The notes under the pieces are model-generated. The model had not been told where the DNA came from, did not search any database, and saw nothing but the letters and a program-made list of their open reading frames with translations. A DNA stretch of 7,743 nucleotides from an uncultured Porphyromonadaceae bacterium. GTDB taxonomy: Bacteria; Bacteroidota; Bacteroidia; Bacteroidales; Muribaculaceae. The stretch is from assembly GCA_947177595.1 (NCBI GenBank), contig CAMWUZ010000074.1:1-7743 (forward strand). The letters are read 5' to 3'. Below are positions 1 to 5,667 of the stretch, piece by piece. Within the stretch, counting starts at the first letter, position 1; every line of letters begins with the position of its first letter. Both the position numbers and the translations under genes were made by a program.

Positions 1-176
1 ATGGGTTCACCTTTTAGCATAAAGTTGGCAGCAACCTCAAATACAGGTATATCCGTATCTTCAAATTTATCCTGCCTTACATAACAGGCTAAAGAATCAC
101 CGGGCTTTATTCCGGCAACAGATTCCAGCCAGCGCTCATATTCATCTCTGAACAGAAAGTCTTTTTTTTGTTTCAT
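1..176 (-). CDS. Unrecognised protein, N-terminal 58 residues only (runs off the window)
   Basis: An open frame starts with ATG at 176 and runs off the left edge of the window, giving 58 full codons. The protein begins MKQKKDFLFRDEYERWLESV and continues with a mixed charged and hydrophobic stretch; there is no signal peptide or membrane segment. I do not recognise the family. The ATG is the first start in this frame: reading upstream, the frame is open back to an in-frame TAG near 217 without another usable start. The nearest Shine-Dalgarno-like AGGAG is about 30 bases upstream, too far to serve this ATG. Bases 1-180 hold about 39% G+C (70 of 180), lower than the genes to the right, so recent acquisition is possible. 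It may be transcribed from the promoter-like element at 555-562, across the small ORF and leader described separately. Confidence 0.6.
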   Translation of the reverse strand, partial: MKQKKDFLFRDEYERWLESVAGIKPGDSLACYVRQDKFEDTDIPVFEVAANFMLKGEP

Positions 177-260
177 TATAAACGATTTTAGTTTATCACA
201 ACAATATCTCCTGACTTCCTAAGAGATGCCTATGCTAAAACTGCCGGTCTAAAAGCAGAA

Positions 261-343
261 GCGTGAAGCCGATTGTTGCCCGCTCCACGAATCGAGGTCT
301 TCGCATTACCCTACCTGTCGGAACGAGCAACGGGACCTCACGC
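261..343 (-). other. Candidate structured RNA leader with competing stems
   Basis: Several blocks in this segment are complementary: GCGTGA (261-266) with TCACGC (338-343), GTTGC (275-279) with GCAAC (327-331), GCTC (282-285) with GAGC (325-328), and GAGGTC (294-299) with GACCTC (334-339). The first and last pairings use overlapping bases and cannot coexist, which is the pattern expected of alternative folds. The segment lies downstream of the promoter-like element and 85 bases ahead of the partial gene at 176, on its strand. It could be a leader, an attenuator or an independent small RNA. I match it to no known family, and the minus-strand assignment is inferred from context only. Confidence 0.3.
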
Positions 344-514
344 CGTATGACACCTCAAAAGGTCACACTGCTCACGCAGCATGACTCCGAGGTATAATCC
401 ATACCCATGAGCATCATCGTTGCAAGGTCGCCTGACAGGAATTTGAAAGTTGCGAAGTTTCGATTCGTCAGAAACCAAGCGCCAATAACGCTTTTTCATT
501 ATGTCATCCTCCAT
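338..514 (-). CDS. Small ORF of 58 codons, possible leader peptide or small protein
   Basis: The frame runs from ATG at 514 to TGA at 338-340, beginning MEDDIMKKRYWRLVSDE. A second ATG at 499 would give 53 residues. Both starts have Shine-Dalgarno-like sequence: GGAGGGAGG (516-524) just before the first, and GGAGG (508-512) eight bases before the second, the better spacing. The -7 promoter element at 555-562 would start transcription about 40 bases upstream. The product is hydrophilic, with an aromatic/basic start, three cysteines near the C-terminus and no membrane segment. I do not recognise it. After the stop the same frame has further open pieces interrupted by TAG codons, so a decayed longer gene is possible. 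The opposite strand is also open here, which weakens the coding argument. Confidence 0.35.
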   Translation of the reverse strand: MEDDIMKKRYWRLVSDESKLRNFQIPVRRPCNDDAHGYGLYLGVMLREQCDLLRCHTA

Positions 515-554
515 GCCTCCCTCCTATTACGGCGTGAGGTTGGTAAGGACTTTA

Positions 555-562
555 CAAAGATA
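555..562 (-). promoter_or_regulatory. Bacteroidota-type -7 promoter element (TATCTTTG)
   Basis: On the minus strand the eight bases TATCTTTG match the TAnnTTTG -7 consensus of the Bacteroidota primary sigma factor exactly. The -33 TTTG element is not evident at the usual spacing of about 19-21 bases; a TTTTG lies only 7 bases upstream (570-574), too close. Transcription would start around 548-552 and run through the small ORF toward the partial gene at 176. The position, directly upstream of a Shine-Dalgarno sequence and an ORF, supports the call; the missing -33 weakens it. Confidence 0.4.
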
Positions 563-596
563 GATATTACAAAATACCCTCACCGGCGCTGATCGT

Positions 597-653
597 GGCG
601 GACATGATGCATCATAAGTATAAAGATTTTCCCAGGCGGACATGATACATCAT
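597..653. repeat. Two direct copies of a 19-base palindromic unit
   Basis: GGCGGACATGATGCATCAT (597-615) recurs at 635-653 with one difference (G to A at the tenth base after GGC). The copies start 38 bases apart. Each contains an inverted ATGAT/ATCAT core; only the right copy extends into a full long palindrome. They could be operator half-sites, a REP-like intergenic repeat or the remains of a mobile element end. Confidence 0.6.
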
Positions 654-658
654 GTCCG
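637..658 (-). terminator. Palindrome just after the cca stop, possible transcript-end hairpin
   Basis: Arms CGGACATGAT (637-646) and ATCATGTCCG (649-658) are perfect inverted repeats separated by two bases. In RNA this gives a stem of about nine pairs with a four-base loop, starting five bases after the cca stop codon. That location suits the 3' end of the long minus-strand operon. No U-tract follows (the next bases are CCTGGGAAAATC on the minus strand), so it is not a canonical intrinsic terminator; it may instead protect the 3' end or bind a protein as DNA. Confidence 0.4.
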
Positions 659-663
659 TACAT

Positions 664-2076
664 TCAGGGGAGGGGGTGGAGACCGAGGGTGGCGGCTTTG
701 GCGATGATGAAGTCGAGCGCCGCCTGGCGTTCGTTGGGGATAATGCCGTCTAAAATAGCATCTTTTACAGCCATTTTGAGCTGTCCGACAGCGGGTGAGG
801 GGTGAAGCCCGAACATGGTCATGATCTCCTGACCGTCAACCGGTGGCTGGAAGTTGCGGATGTGGTCTCTCTCTTCGAGCTCAATCATTTTTTGCCTCAC
901 ATGGGCAAAGTTTTCAAGGTGCCTTTTTACCTTTTCGGCATTTTTTGAGGTGATGTCGGCTTCGCAGAGCGTCATCAGGTCGGAAATGTCATCGCCTGCG
1001 TCATGGATGAGCCGGCGCACGGCGCTGTCGGTCACTTCATCTTCCACAAGCGCTATGGGTCGCATATGCAGCTCAACGAGTTTAGCCACATATTTCATCT
1101 TGTCGTTGAGGGGCAGCTTCATGGTGCGGAAAATACGCGGCACCATCTTGGCTCCGATGAAGTTATGGTTGTGGAAAGTCCAGCCTATATTTTCATCCCA
1201 GCGTTTGGTAACGGGTTTGGCAATGTCGTGCATCAGCGCCGCCCATCTGAGCCATATATCTGGAGATTGTGAGGCGACTTTATCAAGCACGGCAAGGGTA
1301 TGGAAAAAGTTATCCTTATGACCTCTGCCTTTCACAATTTCCACTCCGCGGAGCGCCGACAGCTCCGGGAATATGAGTTTGAGCAGACCGGAATCGCTGA
1401 GTAGTTTCCAGCCGACAGATGGAACGGGCGATGCCATTATCTTCATGAGCTCGTCGGCAATTCTCTCTTTGGAGATGATAGAGATGCGCTCCGCATTTCG
1501 CTGAATGGCGCTGAATGTTTCAGGGTATATTTCAAAGTTGAGCTGAGTAGCGAAGCGGATGGCGCGCATCATTCTGAGAGGATCGTCGCTGAAGGTTATG
1601 TCCGGGTCGAGAGGGGTGCGGATAATTTTCTTATCCATATCCTCCAGCCCTCCGAAGAGGTCAATGAGTTCACCAAAGTATAGAGAATTGACCCTGACAG
1701 CGAGTGCGTTGATGGTGAAGTCTCTGCGTGAGAGGTCTTCAACGAGTGAACCGTCCTCGACAATCGGCTTGCGACTGTTTCGTGAGTATGATTCTTTTCT
1801 GGCGCCGACAAATTCCAGCTCAAGGTCTCCTTTCTTTACCTGAGCCGTGCCGAAATTCCTGAAAACGGCGAGGTGTGTTTTCTTGCCGAGTTTAGCAGCG
1901 ACAGCTTCTGCAACCTCTATACCGCTCCCGATGGTAACGAAGTCTATATCTTTGGAGTGACGGTGCAGAAAGAGATCCCGCACATACCCTCCCACAGCAT
2001 AGCACTCGCGCCCTATGGAGTCAGCGGCTTCTCCAACGAGCCGCACTTCGGGGGTGTCAATCGCGTCAACCTTCAT
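664..2076 (-). CDS. cca: CCA tRNA nucleotidyltransferase with C-terminal HD domain
   Basis: A 470-residue class II nucleotidyltransferase of the poly(A) polymerase family; by homology it adds or repairs the 3' CCA of tRNAs in the cytoplasm from CTP and ATP. Visible landmarks in order: the nucleotidyltransferase motif GGYVRD (29-34) with the metal-binding pair D43/D45, the RRDFTINALA motif (117-126), the DDPLRMMRAIRF helix (164-175) typical of the RNA-binding neck, then an HD phosphohydrolase-like domain with H259 and the H283-D284 pair in LMHDIAKP. The C-terminal GLHPSPAVGQLK (423-434) matches the tail of HD-type CCA enzymes. Length is normal for the HD-containing type. The ATG overlaps the stop of the upstream peptidase gene as ATGA, so translation is probably coupled. 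A pure poly(A) polymerase activity cannot be excluded from sequence alone, but CCA addition is the usual role in this phylum. Confidence 0.93.
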   Translation of the reverse strand: MKVDAIDTPEVRLVGEAADSIGRECYAVGGYVRDLFLHRHSKDIDFVTIGSGIEVAEAVAAKLGKKTHLAVFRNFGTAQVKKGDLELEFVGARKESYSRNSRKPIVEDGSLVEDLSRRDFTINALAVRVNSLYFGELIDLFGGLEDMDKKIIRTPLDPDITFSDDPLRMMRAIRFATQLNFEIYPETFSAIQRNAERISIISKERIADELMKIMASPVPSVGWKLLSDSGLLKLIFPELSALRGVEIVKGRGHKDNFFHTLAVLDKVASQSPDIWLRWAALMHDIAKPVTKRWDENIGWTFHNHNFIGAKMVPRIFRTMKLPLNDKMKYVAKLVELHMRPIALVEDEVTDSAVRRLIHDAGDDISDLMTLCEADITSKNAEKVKRHLENFAHVRQKMIELEERDHIRNFQPPVDGQEIMTMFGLHPSPAVGQLKMAVKDAILDGIIPNERQAALDFIIAKAATLGLHPLP

Positions 2077-3248
2077 TCTTCAAGGCTAATGAGTTCTTCT
2101 GGGGCGCAGGTGATACGCTCCATTCCCGACTCAGTGACAATATAGGTGTTTTCGATTCCTACCGCACCGACTCCCGGTATTACGAATTTTGGCTCGACAG
2201 CAATAGCGTTCCCACAGCAGAGAGTGTCTTTGCTTCGCGGTGCGAGCACCGGCATTTCGTTAATCTCAATACCGACTCCGTGTCCCACAAATCCGGCTTT
2301 CTGCGCGTGTCCCATAAAATATCTTTCAAGCCCGGCTTCCTTAGCCATAGACTCGGCGAGGTGGTAAAGCTCTTTAGCGGGAGTGCCGGGTTTTCCGGCG
2401 CGTGCTATAGCGGCACATATCTCAATGGATGTGTGATGCGCTTTCTCTGCAAGGGCATCTACTGCAGTCACTGCAAAAGTGCGGGTCATATCGGTCATAT
2501 ATCCTGTATAGTTGCCGTTAGCGTCAACCATTACCGAGTATCCGGGGCGGATAACGGTGCCGTTGCAGCCGACAGGGAGCGATGGGTCGAGCCCGGCTCC
2601 TCCCATGGCGAAATCGTAGGGGGTTGGGTTGTCGGCATTGTCTCCGACAAGGATGTTAGCCATATACAGCTCCATTGAGTCACCTGAAATCCGGAATTGC
2701 CCGAGACATCCTTCCAGGCGGCTCGCTTTTTCAATTTCCACCTGAAGCTCAAGGTCGGTCATTCCCGGACGATATAATCTGGGGATAGAGCGATATACAC
2801 GCTCCTGCTTTTCGCCGGAGATTTTCATGAGGTTTATTTCAGCGGGAGTCTTGACCGAACGTGCCATACGCATGACGGGCGAGCCATTGACAATTTGAGA
2901 ACCGGGAAAAATCGCGGCAAGACGCTGAACTGTCGAATAGGCTGTAATGTCAAGTTCCAGAGCAATGGCTTCCGGCATATTGAGTCCGATAGTTTCGGCA
3001 ATCTGTTCAGGTTTCCTGACATAAACCACACCATCTCCTGACAGACCAACCGGGCGACGGATGAAGAAAATGACCGGTCCTTCCGCCGGTATATATATCT
3101 GCCCGGCGAAGACTCGTCCGGTGATATAAAATATATTGGCGTTGTCGTTTATAAGAATCGCTTTTGCACCGGTATATGCAAGTGCATCGCGGATTTTTCC
3201 AATTCTGAGAGAATGTTCCTGTGAATCAAGCAAAATAAGCGGTGTCAT
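2073..3248 (-). CDS. M24 family metallopeptidase (Xaa-Pro peptidase type)
   Basis: A 391-residue pita-bread metallopeptidase. The N-terminal part (about 15-130) looks like the creatinase/prolidase N-terminal domain, and the C-terminal part is the catalytic M24 fold. The five expected metal ligands are present: D242 (VDANGNYTGY), D253 (TDMTRTF), H323 (GHGVGIEI), E352 (VEPKF) and E366 (GIENTY). It therefore probably cleaves peptides N-terminal to proline, or dipeptides containing proline, in the cytoplasm; there is no signal peptide. In the usual HExP motif the His is replaced by Asn (N330 in INEMP), as in some other M24 members, so exact substrate preference is uncertain. It overlaps the HAD gene upstream and cca downstream by ATGA at both ends, placing it firmly in the operon. 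I assign no gene symbol because pepP, pepQ and uncharacterised M24 groups cannot be separated here. Confidence 0.9.
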   Translation of the reverse strand: MTPLILLDSQEHSLRIGKIRDALAYTGAKAILINDNANIFYITGRVFAGQIYIPAEGPVIFFIRRPVGLSGDGVVYVRKPEQIAETIGLNMPEAIALELDITAYSTVQRLAAIFPGSQIVNGSPVMRMARSVKTPAEINLMKISGEKQERVYRSIPRLYRPGMTDLELQVEIEKASRLEGCLGQFRISGDSMELYMANILVGDNADNPTPYDFAMGGAGLDPSLPVGCNGTVIRPGYSVMVDANGNYTGYMTDMTRTFAVTAVDALAEKAHHTSIEICAAIARAGKPGTPAKELYHLAESMAKEAGLERYFMGHAQKAGFVGHGVGIEINEMPVLAPRSKDTLCCGNAIAVEPKFVIPGVGAVGIENTYIVTESGMERITCAPEELISLEE

Positions 3249-3877
3249 GAGCGATCTTTAAGGAAAAAGTTAGCGATATCTTCAAATGAATCAGCCTTTA
3301 AGTCGGCATCGGGCGCGTTGCCGAATCCGTATGCTGCAAACATCATGGGTATTCCGGCGGCATGGGCGGATTTGCAGTCGCCGGCAGTGTCACCGATGTA
3401 AATCGGTGCAAGTAGGTGATAACGCTCCATGAGCAGGCGTATGTTTCCTTCTTTGGGCAAGAGGGTCTGTCCATAAGAGAGGGTATCAGTGAAATATGGC
3501 TTCAGACCGGTGAATTCAAGGAAATTCGGTAGCCCGAGAATACCGCAATTGCTCACCATGAAAAGCCTGTAACGCTTCGCAAGTCGAGGAATATACTCTT
3601 TTACTCCGGGATATAGCTTACCTCCGAGCGAATACATCATATTGTCCTCGTTTTCGGCAAGATGTTTTAGGAACGGCTCGGCAATATCAGGTTTGCCTAC
3701 AATCACTTCATAAATCCTGTCGATAGGAAGCCCCATGCACTCGATGAGCTGCTTACGGCTCACGGTACAATCCATTCCCATATCGGCAAAAGTGACGTCC
3801 CAAACCTTGGCGTAGGAATCGACGGCATCCCAAAGAGTACCATCCATGTCAAATATCAGTGAATCGAATTCAGACAT
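3245..3877 (-). CDS. HAD-superfamily hydrolase, probable small-molecule phosphatase
   Basis: A 210-residue protein from the ATG at 3877. Four HAD motifs are visible: motif I DMDGT with nucleophile D10 and acid D12, motif II serine in MVSN (S109), motif III lysine in LLPKEGN (K142), and motif IV GDTAGD (D163, D167). The helical insert after motif I suggests a subclass I cap, as in phosphoglycolate phosphatase-like and beta-phosphoglucomutase-like enzymes. The substrate cannot be read from sequence. The frame is open further upstream to a TTG at 3907, but that start would overlap gldH by 23 bases; the ATG at 3877 sits 7 bases after the gldH stop and directly precedes the typical first beta-strand, so I prefer it. 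The stop overlaps the start of the peptidase gene as ATGA. Confidence 0.88.
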   Translation of the reverse strand: MSEFDSLIFDMDGTLWDAVDSYAKVWDVTFADMGMDCTVSRKQLIECMGLPIDRIYEVIVGKPDIAEPFLKHLAENEDNMMYSLGGKLYPGVKEYIPRLAKRYRLFMVSNCGILGLPNFLEFTGLKPYFTDTLSYGQTLLPKEGNIRLLMERYHLLAPIYIGDTAGDCKSAHAAGIPMMFAAYGFGNAPDADLKADSFEDIANFFLKDRS

Positions 3878-3884
3878 TCTGTAT

Positions 3885-4307
3885 TTATGGGGTGGGTATG
3901 AGACCAATCTGCTCTATGCCGCGCAGTGTGTCCACGCGAAGAACGTGGCGGATGTTGAGCCGGGTATCGGGGGTGAGTGGGAACGGTACCTGTGCGGCAA
4001 TCTGGTAAGAAGAACCGATGCCTTTGCCATGCCATCTGCCGTAAACGTCACAAAGCTCTATGTTTACAGAATCAGTGTGAACCGAATCGGAAACCTCAAG
4101 CCAGATATTACGGTATGGGTATGAATCGTTATGGCGCAGGGCGATCATCATGGATGGTGCCACGCAACTATCGGTGACAAACGATACCGTATCGCCATAC
4201 GCCCATCCGGCAGGGTCAAGATCCTCGAATCCGCTGTAATATCCGGATGAGGTGCAAGCCGTTACTATCGCTGCCAGAATGATAAATGCCCAGGGCTTAT
4301 TCGCCAT
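3885..4307 (-). CDS. gldH: GldH-type lipoprotein (gliding-motility family)
   Basis: A 140-residue lipoprotein. The N-terminus has a short basic start, a hydrophobic stretch and a lipobox ending at C18 (IVTAC), so the mature protein should be lipid-anchored in the envelope. Family features follow: a tryptophan near W35 before the first strand, the block LRHNDSYPYRNIWLEV (57-72), GRWHGKGIG (90-98), and a C-terminal R..L.GI..IGL pattern (120-136). GldH was defined in Flavobacterium johnsoniae as needed for gliding and chitin use; many non-gliding gut Bacteroidales keep it, so its role here is probably general envelope or surface-protein assembly rather than motility (inference). Its start overlaps the end of the RicT-like gene by 11 bases. 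The gene order RicT-like then gldH is, as I recall, common in this phylum and supports the call. Confidence 0.9.
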   Translation of the reverse strand: MANKPWAFIILAAIVTACTSSGYYSGFEDLDPAGWAYGDTVSFVTDSCVAPSMMIALRHNDSYPYRNIWLEVSDSVHTDSVNIELCDVYGRWHGKGIGSSYQIAAQVPFPLTPDTRLNIRHVLRVDTLRGIEQIGLIPTP

Positions 4308-5649
4308 CCTTATCGTTTTGGTTCAACATTCTTCGGCTGGGTGACATTGCTGGAGCAATGGCTTGTTCTGCGTTTCTGCCTTCTCCTTCAGCAGTGTTGT
4401 TCGGGGTATCTCCCGGCTTGAGATTTCTATCGCGGCGATTACCCCTGTCTTTGCGGTTCTGCCTGGGATTATCATTTTTCTCGCCCTGCTTCTCCTGCCG
4501 GTTTTCCTGCGGACGAGAGTTGTCACCGTGCTGTCGGTTTTGGGCAGATTTGTTTTTCTTTTTCTTCTTCTTTTTGTCGAAGCGAGTTATATCCTGCCCG
4601 AGAATATCATTGTATTGCTTTCTCTCCTGACGGTTATCATCTCCGTCACGCAGGAGTGACAGCGGTTTCTCTCCTTTCTTATTGAGCGCAATGACTTCAA
4701 ACGCTCTATCCGCATCGATAGTGACAAGATTAGCAGCGATGTTTTTGTCGGTGGAGTAGGTGATTTCGCGCTTGAACACATCGTATTTGAAGTGGTAGTA
4801 TGTAGAGTCCGCTGTTTCAAGGCGTATTTCCTTTGACGGCATTTTCTTGACGCTTTCCACGTATGTGTCCACTTCAAAATTGATGCAGCATTTGAGCTTG
4901 GCGCACTGTCCGGCAAGTTTTTGGGGATTCAGTGAGATATCCTGAAAACGCGCGGCAGCTGTGCCTACCGACACGAAGTTTGTCATCCAGCTTGCGCAGC
5001 AAAGCGGTCTGCCGCAGGGTCCGATTCCACCGATTCTTCCGGCTTCCTGACGCGCGCCGATCTGCTTCATCTCGATTCTAACCTTGAAGGTCTCGGCAAG
5101 GACTTTGATGAGCTGACGGAAGTCAACACGCTCATCTGCGATATAATAGAATATGGCTTTGTTGCCGTCACCCTGATATTCAACATCGCCAATTTTCATG
5201 TTGAGTTTGAGATTCTCGGCAATTTTTCTCGCGCGAATCATTGTGTCGTTCTCGCGAGCCTGTGCTTCGCGATACTTTTCAAGATCACCTGGCTTAGCCT
5301 TGCGGAACACTCTTTTGAGCTCCGTGCCGGGTTTCACCCCGGCTTTTTTCATCTGTAAGGCAACGAGCTGTCCGGTGAGAGTAACTTCTCCAATGTCATG
5401 TCCCGGTGATGCTTCTACAGCAACAAGGTCTCCGATAGCGAGGTCAAGCCCGATAGAATTTTTATAGAATCCTTTTCGGGTGTTTTTGAACTGCACTTCG
5501 ACAAGGTCGCTCTGTGCCTTACCTCCTGGCACGTCGGCAAGCCAGTCGAAGCAATGCAGTTTGCCTCTTGGGGTTCCGCCGGATTTTGTGCAGCAACCAC
5601 GGCAACTGTTTTTTTCAGCTGCTCCGTCGGCATTAGTTTCCTTATCCAT
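4297..5649 (-). CDS. RicT-like PSP1-domain protein with cysteine clusters and basic tail
   Basis: A 450-residue PSP1 C-terminal domain protein related to Bacillus subtilis RicT (YaaT), part of the RicA-RicF-RicT complex that works with RNase Y in mRNA maturation and binds iron-sulfur clusters. Visible parts: an N-terminal cysteine group (C16, C19, C20, C33), the PSP1 core (about 48-275), and the hallmark cysteines GPCGRPLCC (C212, C217, C218) and CAKLKCC (C249, C254, C255), both spaced CX4CC. After about residue 340 a low-complexity tail begins, with seven consecutive lysines (359-365) followed by a run rich in Asn, Gln, Arg and Asp; it looks disordered and could contact RNA. The core ends near the family's usual length, so this tail is an extension. 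It starts 18 bases after rny, the gene for the enzyme its Bacillus relative assists. Cluster binding and RNase Y interaction here are inference. Confidence 0.9.
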   Translation of the reverse strand: MDKETNADGAAEKNSCRGCCTKSGGTPRGKLHCFDWLADVPGGKAQSDLVEVQFKNTRKGFYKNSIGLDLAIGDLVAVEASPGHDIGEVTLTGQLVALQMKKAGVKPGTELKRVFRKAKPGDLEKYREAQARENDTMIRARKIAENLKLNMKIGDVEYQGDGNKAIFYYIADERVDFRQLIKVLAETFKVRIEMKQIGARQEAGRIGGIGPCGRPLCCASWMTNFVSVGTAAARFQDISLNPQKLAGQCAKLKCCINFEVDTYVESVKKMPSKEIRLETADSTYYHFKYDVFKREITYSTDKNIAANLVTIDADRAFEVIALNKKGEKPLSLLRDGDDNRQERKQYNDILGQDITRFDKKKKKKKNKSAQNRQHGDNSRPQENRQEKQGEKNDNPRQNRKDRGNRRDRNLKPGDTPNNTAEGEGRNAEQAIAPAMSPSRRMLNQNDKDGE

Positions 5650-5667
5650 AGCGATTGCTGTTGACTA

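Larger units (their letters stand above)
177..663. other. Long intergenic region with repeats, promoter element, small ORF and RNA-like structure
   Basis: This 487-base stretch lies between the cca stop and the start of the partial gene at 176. From right to left it holds a palindrome and its second partial copy (597-658), a minus-strand -7 promoter element (555-562), a 58-codon minus-strand ORF with ribosome binding sites (338-514), and a segment of mutually complementary blocks (261-343). Between 177 and 260 I see only AT-richer sequence with no defined motif. No tRNA, rRNA, tmRNA or SRP RNA signature was recognised. Confidence 0.6.

Noticed and set aside
261..343. tRNA-like or tmRNA-like element because of GATTCG and GTTCC segments
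   Set aside because: No acceptor stem, anticodon arm or properly placed T-loop could be built on either strand.
407..592. 61-codon plus-strand ORF
   Set aside because: It lies antisense to the small minus-strand ORF, has no Shine-Dalgarno sequence, and its strand disagrees with the promoter element; it is probably a shadow, though neither strand is proven.
597..658. CRISPR array or insertion-sequence end
   Set aside because: Only two units with a 19-base gap between them, no third repeat, no cas gene and no transposase nearby.
854..1321. 155-codon plus-strand ORF inside cca
   Set aside because: It lies wholly antisense to a clearly conserved enzyme and its Ser/Leu-rich translation is typical of a reverse-strand shadow.
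3878..3907. Longer HAD start at TTG 3907
   Set aside because: It would overlap gldH by 23 bases and add residues absent from HAD proteins, which normally begin just before the first beta-strand.
4540..4580. Programmed frameshift at the A-rich lysine tract
   Set aside because: The A runs are broken by G every few bases and the zero frame continues to a normal stop overlapping gldH; no alternative product is supported.
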